From: a virus
Length of the DNA stretch: 24,127 nt
Virus record (IMG/VR): IMGVR_UViG_3300044302_001895
Span: 1 to 24,127 of that record
Strand: one strand, 5' to 3'
The notes below the pieces were generated by a model that was given only the letters and a program-made list of their open reading frames with translations, did no database searches and was not told the origin of the DNA. Below are positions 4,680 through 11,358 of the stretch, piece after piece; within the stretch, counting starts at the first letter, position 1, and the number at the start of each line of letters is the position of its first letter. The position numbers and the translations under genes are program-made.

Positions 4680-5453
4680 ATGCAAGAAATTAGGTTACGC
4701 CAAAGTTGGATAAACAATTTCTTGAGATGCCCTGAGCAAGCTAGACAAGAGCGGCTTGGGCTAGTCACGCAGAAACAAACAAGTGACTTGATCCGAGGTA
4801 ACGCTGTACATGCCGCAATAGAGCATGCTGGTTTAGTTAGAATGGGGGGATCCGAAGAAGTTGACTACGATGAGCTCATAGATGTTTCAGATACATTCTT
4901 AGCGGAGAACGGAAATTCTGTTGATGTCTGGCGACACAGTTACGAGCAAGTGGTCGATATATGTCGTGCCAATGTCACAACTTGGTACAACGAGCTGAAC
5001 CCCATCTTAGATCCAGTTGGGGTTGAACAGACTTTTGAAAAGTCGATGGGTGTTAGGCATGGGGTTCAGCTCATTCTAACTGGTACTGCCGATTGGAACG
5101 ATAAAAGCGGCGTGCTTTGGGACTGGAAGAATCCCTCTAGACATTATCCTGCTTGGGAGAAAAAACGTTGGGATATACAATCTCATGCGTATACTTGGGC
5201 TTTGGAGAAAGAACAATTTAATTTAGCCGTCTTTGCGAATGGAGATTTGCAGGTCATAGAGATCTACAGGTCAGAGCAGGATAAGGCGGCGTTTATAGAA
5301 CTTTGCTGGTCCATAGTGCCGACACTATTGACCATTGAGGAGGCAACAACGTGGCCTCAACGATGGGAAGGGTGGCATTGCTCACCTAAATGGTGTCCAG
5401 TATGGCAGGCAGGTAAATGCCGAGGAGAACACCTCGGAGAAGACCCCTGGTAA
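4680..5453 (+). CDS. Cas4/RecB-like PD-(D/E)XK exonuclease
   Basis: A 257-residue nuclease-fold protein. Motifs in order: FLRCPEQAR (14-22), GNAVH (40-44), GTADW with metal-binding Asp138, WDWK (147-150) giving the D-x-K core (Asp148, Lys150), and QSHAY (167-171). These are the RecB/Cas4 nuclease signatures. C17 together with C234, C239 and C247 matches the split four-Cys iron-sulphur arrangement of Cas4 and AddB. In phages such proteins probably process DNA ends for recombination and replication, as a lambda-Exo analogue. There is no adjacent CRISPR array, so a spacer-acquisition role is not supported. It is the first gene of the replication module, and its ribosome binding site may be masked by the leader hairpin. 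Confidence 0.85.
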   Translation: MQEIRLRQSWINNFLRCPEQARQERLGLVTQKQTSDLIRGNAVHAAIEHAGLVRMGGSEEVDYDELIDVSDTFLAENGNSVDVWRHSYEQVVDICRANVTTWYNELNPILDPVGVEQTFEKSMGVRHGVQLILTGTADWNDKSGVLWDWKNPSRHYPAWEKKRWDIQSHAYTWALEKEQFNLAVFANGDLQVIEIYRSEQDKAAFIELCWSIVPTLLTIEEATTWPQRWEGWHCSPKWCPVWQAGKCRGEHLGEDPW

Positions 5454-5472
5454 AGGGAGAAAGAAGATAGAG

Positions 5473-6237
5473 ATGACAGAGACATCTAAAATTACTGTTC
5501 ATTTCGCCCAAAAGGTGAGTGAACAAAGTTATGAGACAGCGGATTATTCCCTCATGATTGAGCGAGTAGTTCCTGTGTCAATGGGTGATGAAGGTATCGC
5601 TGCCGAAGCAGCTTCACTTTTTGAATTAGCAAAGAGCGAAGTGTTAAAGCAGGCAGGTCAAGAATTTGACATAAGTGATACTGGCGTGGTGATGCGGAAA
5701 CTCAAAAGTGCTGTTTCCAAACCTGCAAGTAATGCGCCAAGCGCCCCTGCGAAAGCACCCACCAATAGTAGCCAAAGTGGTCCAACAGCTCAATCCGTAG
5801 CTGCACCGCCACAGAAGCCAGCAGGTGGTAAAATGAGCGGCAGGGTTTACAAGCGTCTACCTACATGTGTTGGGAAGAACGCTGAGATAAACCAAGCAGC
5901 GTTTAATATCCTGGCTTTCCACCCCAACAAGTGGAATGACTCTACTAGCGGAACTGAAACAACCGTTTATGAAGTCAAGGAAAGAGCAGATGGTTCAACT
6001 GATGTGGCTAAGAGTGGGAACAACTTCCCGAACTTCTCCATATCACCTGAAGCCCTTGCTTTCGCTGGCTTTGAGATCCAGAAGAACCACGGCATATGGA
6101 TACGAGAAGGCGACAGTAATGTACCTCTCACTGTCTGGGATGTCGTTGGGGGACAGACCGAGGATGATGCTATTGAGTGGGATTGGGTAGCTCGTCGAGC
6201 AGAGCTCCAAGACTACGCTTACAAGCCTAGGTCATAA
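5473..6237 (+). CDS. Replication-module protein with Pro/Ala-rich linker, possible ssDNA-binding
   Basis: A 254-residue protein starting at the ATG at 5473, about 9 bases after GGGAGAAAG. It has three parts: an N-terminal alpha/beta region (1-80) starting with strands (TSKITVHFAQKVSEQSYE), a low-complexity linker rich in Pro, Ala, Ser and Gln (about 82-122), and a C-terminal domain (about 125-254) rich in aromatic residues. A nuclease lies upstream and a helicase downstream, overlapping by one base. That position, and strands plus a flexible linker, would suit a single-strand-binding or annealing protein, but I do not recognise a family and no OB-fold motif is certain. It could also be a helicase loader or a nuclease partner. 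Confidence 0.6.
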   Translation: MTETSKITVHFAQKVSEQSYETADYSLMIERVVPVSMGDEGIAAEAASLFELAKSEVLKQAGQEFDISDTGVVMRKLKSAVSKPASNAPSAPAKAPTNSSQSGPTAQSVAAPPQKPAGGKMSGRVYKRLPTCVGKNAEINQAAFNILAFHPNKWNDSTSGTETTVYEVKERADGSTDVAKSGNNFPNFSISPEALAFAGFEIQKNHGIWIREGDSNVPLTVWDVVGGQTEDDAIEWDWVARRAELQDYAYKPRS

Positions 6238-7211
6238 TGGAGGAGAGCGTAACGGCTCTCACCGAAGAGGAGATTGAGGCCAGATTGACTGGCCTTGATC
6301 TTCCAGAAGAGGGAGAGCAATACAAATTCTTTAGACCCACATCAGAAGCAGTGGACAAATGGGTAAACTACGCTCAAGCTTCCCACGATTGCTTCCACAT
6401 GGGATTGCAAGCGATAGACGAGAAGATGCGAGGAGTGTGGCCAAGCGATGTACTAGTCGTAACTGGCAGAGCGCACTCAGGTAAAAGCGCCGTCTTGTTG
6501 TCTAGCATCGCTCGCAACCTACAGGAAGACCCTGACTTCTACGGTGTGATCTACACCCCAGACGAGCCAGAGATCTTGGTTGTGTCAAAGCTATACGCTT
6601 TGCTTTACCGCAGAAACCTCGCACAAGTAGAAGAAGCTTTACGGACAGAAGACAGAGATGTGATCTCAGAGATCAAAGAAGCCAGAGATGGCTTCCTAGA
6701 TCGTGTCAAGATCTTTCCGACGGCGTTAAGCTTCGATGACATGAGCGAAGCCATGCGAGAATGCGAAGACTACTGGCAACACAAGCCACGTTTCGTCATG
6801 GTGGATTTCCTGGAACAGCTACCCAAGGCTTCAGGATACGAAGGCGTATCAAATGTGCTTAAGGGCATGAAGGAATGGGCCGAAGCAGAGAACCTACCAG
6901 TGGGCTTGATACACCAATCAGGTAAGCAATCCCATAGAGGTTCGAGCAGAGGGATGGACGACGGTAAATTCAACGCCGACGAATATGCTATACTTCAATT
7001 AAACGTATTCAGGAAGAGGGACAACCCGAAGCTATCAGACGAAGAACGAAGGATACACAGCGTGAGTGTTTCACTTGACTTATGTAAGAACAAGAGGCCA
7101 CCGTGTAAGATAACTTCGCCCCCCATAGATTACTTCATGGACCCAGACTGCGGATTCGTTAGAGAATACTACGAATCCGACATCCCAGAGGATGACCGAT
7201 GGCTAGAGTAG
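6237..7211 (+). CDS. DnaB-like replicative helicase (RecA-fold ATPase)
   Basis: A 324-residue ATPase. Walker A is GRAHSGKS (77-84), Walker B is RFVMVDFLEQL (185-195, Asp190), and the IHQSGKQSHRG stretch (225-235) matches the DnaB/RepA-type motif after Walker B. Acidic residues at 108-110 (PDE) could supply the catalytic base. The N-terminal 55 residues are a short acidic region in place of the full DnaB N-terminal domain, as in many phage helicases. Expected role: a hexameric 5'-3' helicase unwinding the fork with the primase encoded two genes downstream. Its ATG overlaps the previous stop by one base. Confidence 0.8.
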   Translation: MEESVTALTEEEIEARLTGLDLPEEGEQYKFFRPTSEAVDKWVNYAQASHDCFHMGLQAIDEKMRGVWPSDVLVVTGRAHSGKSAVLLSSIARNLQEDPDFYGVIYTPDEPEILVVSKLYALLYRRNLAQVEEALRTEDRDVISEIKEARDGFLDRVKIFPTALSFDDMSEAMRECEDYWQHKPRFVMVDFLEQLPKASGYEGVSNVLKGMKEWAEAENLPVGLIHQSGKQSHRGSSRGMDDGKFNADEYAILQLNVFRKRDNPKLSDEERRIHSVSVSLDLCKNKRPPCKITSPPIDYFMDPDCGFVREYYESDIPEDDRWLE

Positions 7212-7369
7212 AAACAATAGATCCGTTTGAAGAAGGACACGTTTGTGAAGATAACCCTTTTCAATACTACGAAAACACTAGCGAATTTGAAGAACAGGGA
7301 ATGCAACTAGCTGTGCATTACCAATGTGGAATATGTGGCACACAACTTCAGGTTGGTCATCATGGCTAG
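7199..7369 (+). CDS. Small CxxC protein between helicase and primase (56 aa)
   Basis: This 56-residue frame starts with ATG at 7199, overlaps the helicase by 13 bases, and ends with TAG at 7367-7369, overlapping the primase start by 8 bases. Its protein has one Cys at 16 and a CGIC pair (43-46) plus His residues near the end (GHH, 53-55), which could bind a metal. The N-terminal part is acidic. The tight overlaps on both sides support a real gene. Its first 12 bases are identical to the first 12 of the primase gene. Function is unknown. Confidence 0.6.
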   Translation: MARVETIDPFEEGHVCEDNPFQYYENTSEFEEQGMQLAVHYQCGICGTQLQVGHHG

Positions 7370-8276
7370 AGTAAAACAACTACTAGAAGACTTCGCTACC
7401 CTCCACGAAGGAGGCGCAGTCGCATCAGTCAAAGACAAAGTACACCCCCTGAGCAAAAATGTCACACCAGAAGACTACCTTGAATACGTTGCCGAGCATC
7501 TCAATGGGGACACACCAATCGGTGTCTACCCATTATGGCAACGCAACAACGTGTGGATGGTCAACTGGGCCGCAGTCGATCTAGACGAAGGCGACATCAG
7601 CGACGTACACGCAGATAACCTAGTTGCGCTACTAGCCAAGATGAATATAACAGCTTGGAAAGAACCTTCAAGGAGCAAAGGCTATCACGTTTGGGTCTAC
7701 CTCAAAGAAGCGTTATCAGCAACGGTAGCTAGAAACGGAATGATCGGAGCCTGCCGAACAGTAGACGTACCAATCAGAGAAGTCTACCCGAAACAAACAA
7801 GCCTAGAAAAAGGCAAGATAGGAAACTGCCTACGACTCCCATACCCAAAGATAAGGACCAAGGGAAAACAAGTCGTAGCAGGATACAACCTGAACGAGTT
7901 TGTAGAAGCAGCAATGGAATCCAGGACTCCCCCTTCTGTCTATCGAAAGCTACTGGCGTTACATCGGGCTACAGAACCAGCTCCTTTACGCATAAAGGAT
8001 AAGGGGACACGCATCGACGGAGAGTTCCAAGGAGTGGCTAAAGAGATATGGGAAGACCCAACAAGCAAGCGAGGGACACCTGTTACTGACCGTTCAGCGA
8101 CGCTATTGGCGTTTGCTGGTAGCCTTATATGGCAAGAATTTTCAATCCAAGCTACTATAGATTGGGTAAGAAGACTAGACGATAGGGTAGGTAAATACGT
8201 GGGACGTGCAGATCGAGAGACACGGATCAGAGAGCTTGTCGAACTAGCAGCATCTAGGGTGCAAGTTCGTGACTAA
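7362..8276 (+). CDS. AEP-type DNA primase
   Basis: A 304-residue protein resembling archaeo-eukaryotic primase (AEP) domains of phages and of TOTE-type systems. AAVDLDEGD (70-78) provides the paired metal-binding Asp residues, SRSKGYHVWVYL (103-114) is the conserved sxH motif with His109, and EVYPKQ (140-145) with GNCLRLPYPK (154-163) forms the third conserved block. The C-terminal region (about 240-304) is helical and may be the PriCT-like part that contacts the helicase. Role: primer synthesis for the phage fork. I chose the ATG at 7362; a longer frame from 7326 would overlap the small Cys protein much more. It ends overlapping the resolvase start by 8 bases. Confidence 0.75.
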   Translation: MARVKQLLEDFATLHEGGAVASVKDKVHPLSKNVTPEDYLEYVAEHLNGDTPIGVYPLWQRNNVWMVNWAAVDLDEGDISDVHADNLVALLAKMNITAWKEPSRSKGYHVWVYLKEALSATVARNGMIGACRTVDVPIREVYPKQTSLEKGKIGNCLRLPYPKIRTKGKQVVAGYNLNEFVEAAMESRTPPSVYRKLLALHRATEPAPLRIKDKGTRIDGEFQGVAKEIWEDPTSKRGTPVTDRSATLLAFAGSLIWQEFSIQATIDWVRRLDDRVGKYVGRADRETRIRELVELAASRVQVRD

Positions 8277-8616
8277 AACATACAAGTTCTCAATCCCTAT
8301 AAGACCCAAAAGCAAAGGAAGGCCTAGGGTCACCAGCAAGAATGGTAAACAATGGGCCTACACGCCAAAGGGAACTAGGGACTATGAACAAGCAGTACGT
8401 GACTATTACAAAGGTCCAAAATTCGATGGCCCAGTTTCAATGACAATAACTTTGTCGAAGAAACGAGCTATTGTCACAATCACAGAAATGGATTGTGAAT
8501 CTTCTCCTCTAAGGGGCGACATATCTAATTATGTTAAGGGCATAGAGGATGCATTAAACGGTCTCGCCTATGATGATGACCGTCAAATACACCGCTTAGT
8601 AGGAAGGAAAAAATGA
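8269..8616 (+). CDS. rusA: RusA-family Holliday junction resolvase
   Basis: A 115-residue protein of normal RusA length. It has the N-terminal KSKGRPRVT (14-22) and the family signature RGDISNYVKGIEDALNGLAY followed by DDDRQI (82-107), with the catalytic acidic residues probably Asp84, Asp94 and Asp102/103. RusA cuts four-way DNA junctions, resolving recombination or replication intermediates before packaging. It starts with GTG at 8269 inside the primase gene's end and finishes with an ATGA overlap to the next gene. Confidence 0.88.
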   Translation: MTKTYKFSIPIRPKSKGRPRVTSKNGKQWAYTPKGTRDYEQAVRDYYKGPKFDGPVSMTITLSKKRAIVTITEMDCESSPLRGDISNYVKGIEDALNGLAYDDDRQIHRLVGRKK

Positions 8617-9071
8617 CAGACAAACCATTCCACCAAGGAACATACGCAGAGCGTTTTGTTTCTATGGGAGACGAAGCAGAATCTCAATTTGAAGCCCACA
8701 ACATACAGTGGGCTCGTTTTGGTTTTAACAGGCCAGAAGGAATGACCAAATTTCACTACCTCCCCCACGTTATACGCTACACTCCAGATTACGTGCAGGC
8801 AGACCCTACACGACTAGTAGAAGTAATGGGTATGGGTAGAACACCTTTGAAAATAAAGATGGAAAAAATTGCAGCTATGCAATGGTGGGACGGACTAGAA
8901 GCTCCGCTATACCTATGGGTCTGGTCGTCTACCAGGCAAAATTATGCTGAAGTTAAATTTAGGGAGTTAATGAATATCATTAATAAGAATGATGTTCCGC
9001 TAGGTAACTTTCAAGAAGGTAAAAAATACTTCTCTATAAGTTCCAAGCTACTCCCTTGGAATGACGAGTGA
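8613..9071 (+). CDS. Probable PD-(D/E)XK-like protein (152 aa)
   Basis: This 152-residue protein starts at ATG after AGGAAGG. The stretch RYTPDYV (55-61) followed by RLVEVMGMG (67-75) resembles the PD...(D/E)-x-x core of small PD-(D/E)XK nucleases, with Asp59 and Glu70. The usual Lys two residues after the Glu is Met here, although Lys80 or Lys82 could take its place. An aromatic strand LYLWVWSS (99-106) follows. It sits beside RusA in the recombination block, which favours a nuclease or repair role, but a decayed catalytic core with a structural role is also possible. Confidence 0.6.
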   Translation: MTDKPFHQGTYAERFVSMGDEAESQFEAHNIQWARFGFNRPEGMTKFHYLPHVIRYTPDYVQADPTRLVEVMGMGRTPLKIKMEKIAAMQWWDGLEAPLYLWVWSSTRQNYAEVKFRELMNIINKNDVPLGNFQEGKKYFSISSKLLPWNDE

Positions 9072-9480
9072 AGCAAGCGAGGGAGAAAAATTATTTAATA
9101 GGCTAAAGCTCCTCAAGTTCCCCTCCCTAGCTCCTGTGCGTACACGCAAAGGAGCTAATTCTATATCGTCTTACTACTCTACAGAAATAGAAGCGATCCT
9201 AAACGCTAAACCTGGCCAAGAGCCAGAAGTCTCGCAAGAGCTAATGGAACGTCAACACGACGAGCTTTACAAAGCTGTCGAAGATATGTTCTCAAGGCTC
9301 ACAGAAGAAGAACAATGGATATACCACATGCTGGTAGACATAGGATTGTCCATGAGGTTTGTAGCTAGAGTACTAGGCATACCCAAGACAACGTTTGCTC
9401 GCAGAAGAGACGCACTCGCAAGCAAGATGCGGCGAATACTGTTAGAACATGAAGTAGTCCGAGATAAACTAGGTTTCTAG
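9061..9480 (+). CDS. Sigma-region-4-like HTH protein
   Basis: A 139-residue protein beginning at the ATG at 9061, overlapping the previous gene by 11 bases. The region LTEEEQWIYHML (80-91) followed by LSMRFVARVLGIPKTTFARR (96-115) matches the pattern of sigma-70 region 4: a helix, then a helix-turn-helix, then a recognition helix starting PKTT. The first 60 residues are basic and probably flexible. No region 2 is visible, so it is not a full sigma factor. It is the last early gene, so it could help switch to late transcription or act as a sigma appropriator. Its 3' end overlaps the convergent ferredoxin gene by 12 bases. Confidence 0.65.
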   Translation: MTSEASEGEKLFNRLKLLKFPSLAPVRTRKGANSISSYYSTEIEAILNAKPGQEPEVSQELMERQHDELYKAVEDMFSRLTEEEQWIYHMLVDIGLSMRFVARVLGIPKTTFARRRDALASKMRRILLEHEVVRDKLGF

Positions 9481-9714
9481 AAAGATGCACTCACCAGGAC
9501 ATTCCTCGGCTGCTTCGATTGTAGACTCTACAAGATCGTTAGGCACATCAACAGTTTGATACATTTGATGTGTGGGTTCAACAGGCACATCAGTGCCAGC
9601 TTCCCTAACATAAAACAATCCGTCACTGTGGCCAAAAAAAATAGCAGGAACTATTTCCTCACACAGGCCATCACCTGTGCAAAGGTCTTGGTCAATCCAA
9701 ACCTTCACTCCCAT
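9469..9714 (-). CDS. Single-cluster ferredoxin (3Fe-4S/4Fe-4S)
   Basis: An 81-residue ferredoxin beginning MGVKVWIDQDLCTGDGLCEE and ending with ECPGECIFLE. The C-x5-C pair (12 and 18) plus a late Cys-Pro (72) is the single-cluster pattern of actinobacterial 3Fe-4S ferredoxins that feed electrons to P450s and oxygenases; Cys76 is extra. An in-frame TTG at 9729 would add five residues, but the ATG gives a typical ferredoxin N-terminus. It overlaps the upstream gene by 23 bases. Ferredoxins are known in cyanophages (petF), but this one is not of the plant [2Fe-2S] type. It is the last gene of the late operon, downstream of the holin, and probably acts as an auxiliary metabolic gene. The electron donor and acceptor are unknown. 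Confidence 0.85.
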   Translation of the reverse strand: MGVKVWIDQDLCTGDGLCEEIVPAIFFGHSDGLFYVREAGTDVPVEPTHQMYQTVDVPNDLVESTIEAAEECPGECIFLET

Positions 9715-10045
9715 AGTCTCTCGTTTCAATGCAGTCTTGCAGGAAGTAAGAAAAACCTTCGACCCAATTAAGAATACAAGTCAAAGAAATAAGGTTCCCC
9801 TTAGCTGACTCTTTCCAATGTTTAACAATGTTTCGTGCTTCTTCATTGTCAAAGACAATGAGCACACCTAGTCGCCCGTCATGCCATTGACCGTGAGTGC
9901 CATCCATAATATCTAACTTGGTTAAATTAGATCGTATTTCTTCAGCGACTTCTACCTCTATGTCTAACCCCTCAATAGCCATGAAGTCAGCCCAACGGTC
10001 TTCAAACTCATCTGATGGACCGACATAGTATTCCTCATATGACAT
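9692..10045 (-). CDS. Hypothetical acidic protein (117 aa)
   Basis: This 117-residue protein starts at an ATG 5 bases after the holin stop, with no clear ribosome binding site, so it may depend on translational coupling. It is acidic at the N-terminus (EEYYVGPSDEFEDRWADF) and has a strand-like segment LGVLIVFDNEEARNIV (59-74) and a hydrophobic C-terminal helix. The pattern resembles small alpha/beta proteins, but I do not recognise the family. It lies between holin and ferredoxin and overlaps the ferredoxin start, so the pair may be co-expressed. Confidence 0.6.
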   Translation of the reverse strand: MSYEEYYVGPSDEFEDRWADFMAIEGLDIEVEVAEEIRSNLTKLDIMDGTHGQWHDGRLGVLIVFDNEEARNIVKHWKESAKGNLISLTCILNWVEGFSYFLQDCIETRDYGSEGLD

Positions 10046-10050
10046 GAGGG

Positions 10051-10236
10051 CTACGATTTAAGTCGTTCTTGGGCTAAAGTTTTAACAGCAGATAGCAGCG
10101 CTGCTCCACCAGCAGTAGCTGCTGCCGTCAAGGTAGATAGATCAGTTATTACAAATATGGCTAGAAAAGATTGAGCCGCTGTCCATAAGGTGCGTTCAAG
10201 CCAGTTAGCTAAACTGAATTTGGCTAACTCTGTCAT
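10051..10236 (-). CDS. Holin-like small membrane protein
   Basis: A 61-residue protein whose N-terminus carries WLERTLWTAAQSFLAIFVI, followed by an Ala/Gly-rich hydrophobic segment (about 36-52) and a charged C-terminus (QERLKS). The arrangement of two closely spaced hydrophobic segments with a charged tail matches the small actinobacteriophage holins of the r1t type. It would form membrane lesions that time lysis and release the endolysin. It lies two genes downstream of the 61-residue gene that follows the amidase, in the same late operon. The ATG has only a weak ribosome binding site. Confidence 0.75.
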   Translation of the reverse strand: MTELAKFSLANWLERTLWTAAQSFLAIFVITDLSTLTAAATAGGAALLSAVKTLAQERLKS

Positions 10237-10242
10237 CGCTGC

Positions 10243-11133
10243 CTATTTCTTTCGTTTCTTAGTTGGTGCAACACCAGGAACAAACCCTGTCCCCATGCCA
10301 CCTTTTCTAGCTGCTGCTTTTCTAACGCCAGCATGGAACTTTGTGTTCCATTTGTTGTAGTCATCAAATAGATTGTGATGCCCACCACCTGTCGCCACAT
10401 TGCGTGAAGGTTTAGGTCGTGGCTTAGGAGTTCCTGTTCTAGGATCTACGTTGCCCCTTGATGGGTAGTTTTTCCGAGCCGCTACTGTGCCACCTCTCAT
10501 AGTAGGCCTATCAGTTCTAGGGTCTGCCTTGCCTCTTTTCGGGCCTTTCGCCTTATGCTCTATGCGACCCTTAGAAGCCCCTTTAGAGACTTTAGGTTTT
10601 CTAGCGGTGTGCTCTATACGAGGCTTGGATTTAGTCGGACCCTTTTTAGGAGTTTTACCCCTCTTGGCTACTGTTCCACCCTTCATGCCTGGCCTAGCTG
10701 TCCGTGGATCTGCCTTACCTCTTTTTGGCCCCTTTGCCTTATGCTCTACACGACCCTTAGAAGCTCCTTTAGAGACTTTAGGTTTTCTGGCTTTATGTTC
10801 TACACGAGGTTTAGCTGGACCTTTTTTAGGAGTAGTGCCTCTCTTGGCTACTGTACCACCTCGCATCGTTGGTCTATCTGTAGCTGGATTAGCTGTGCCT
10901 CGTTTCTTAGCTGCTGCGCCACCTCTTTTTTTAGCCGCAGTCTTTCCTGCATAGGGTACTGGTTTTTTAGGCTTCCCACCAGGTTTCCTTGGCCCTATAG
11001 GTTTAGCTTTAGACTTTGAACCAGGTTTCCTTGGCCCTATAGGTTGAGCTTTAGGCTTAGGCTTAGACGGCCTTCCTGTCCTAGGGTCCACGTTACCTCG
11101 CCCACGGTAGCTTGGGGATTTTTTCTTTGGCAT
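10243..11133 (-). CDS. Strongly basic repetitive (histone H1-like) protein
   Basis: A 296-residue protein of very unusual composition, dominated by Lys, Arg, Gly, Pro and Ala. It contains a tandem repeat of about 60 residues (87-146 and 147-208, each with GGTVAKRG, TPKKGP, KPKVSKGASKGR, EHKAKGPKRGKADPRT) with a third partial copy, and shorter repeats PIGPRKPG (31-38 and 45-52) and NVDPRTG (14-20 and 228-234). A less repetitive C-terminal domain (about 245-296) has aromatic and His residues (GGGHHNLFDDYNKWN). Such composition suggests nucleic-acid binding or condensation, like histone H1 or adenovirus core proteins, but that is inference. It sits in the late lysis region, and could be virion-packaged, a host-chromosome binder, or a cell-wall binder. 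Confidence 0.75.
   Translation of the reverse strand: MPKKKSPSYRGRGNVDPRTGRPSKPKPKAQPIGPRKPGSKSKAKPIGPRKPGGKPKKPVPYAGKTAAKKRGGAAAKKRGTANPATDRPTMRGGTVAKRGTTPKKGPAKPRVEHKARKPKVSKGASKGRVEHKAKGPKRGKADPRTARPGMKGGTVAKRGKTPKKGPTKSKPRIEHTARKPKVSKGASKGRIEHKAKGPKRGKADPRTDRPTMRGGTVAARKNYPSRGNVDPRTGTPKPRPKPSRNVATGGGHHNLFDDYNKWNTKFHAGVRKAAARKGGMGTGFVPGVAPTKKRKK
10510..10875 (-). repeat. Tandem repeat of about 180-186 bp inside basic-protein gene
   Basis: Two in-frame copies (10696-10875 and 10510-10695) encode nearly identical 60- and 62-residue units, with a partial third copy (RPTMRGGTVA) below 10510. Copy 2 carries a two-residue insertion (SK) relative to copy 1. The frame is kept, as expected for recombination-driven expansion of a protein repeat. 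Confidence 0.85.
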
Positions 11134-11139
11134 GATTCT

Positions 11140-11325
11140 TTACTTTCCGAATGGCCGACCATTACTGGTGGCATTCCCTAATCCAGTAGACCGTAAGTAC
11201 GCTGCATTCGCTTTAGCAGCTTCACTTACGTCTGCTTTGTTCATAATTGACGTAGAATCATAGGGTTGTTCGTTCTGGGAACCAAACGTATCCTCGAAAC
11301 TTCCGTAACCTTTTCCTTCTGGCAT
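11140..11325 (-). CDS. Hypothetical small Gly/Asn-rich protein (61 aa)
   Basis: A 61-residue hydrophilic protein beginning MPEGKGYGSFEDTFGSQNEQ, with an excellent AGGAGG ribosome binding site just upstream on the minus strand. The first half is rich in Gly, Ser and Asn and probably disordered, and the rest includes a short helix (AAKANAAYLRSTGLGN). It has no membrane segment. It lies between the endolysin and the basic repetitive protein. The family is not recognised; a small virion or lysis accessory protein is possible. Confidence 0.7.
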   Translation of the reverse strand: MPEGKGYGSFEDTFGSQNEQPYDSTSIMNKADVSEAAKANAAYLRSTGLGNATSNGRPFGK

Positions 11326-11358
11326 AATAGCCTCCTATTTAATGTAAAGTCTGTCCCA

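Noticed and set aside
4493-4693. Plus-strand frame running through both hairpins
   Set aside because: It reads through the inverted repeats with low-complexity Gly/Pro sequence, lacks a ribosome binding site, and overlaps real genes on both sides.
10487-10954. Long + strand frame opposite the basic repetitive gene
   Set aside because: It mirrors the repeat DNA of the real minus-strand gene, has Leu/Pro/Ala-rich nonsense repeats and no ribosome binding site.
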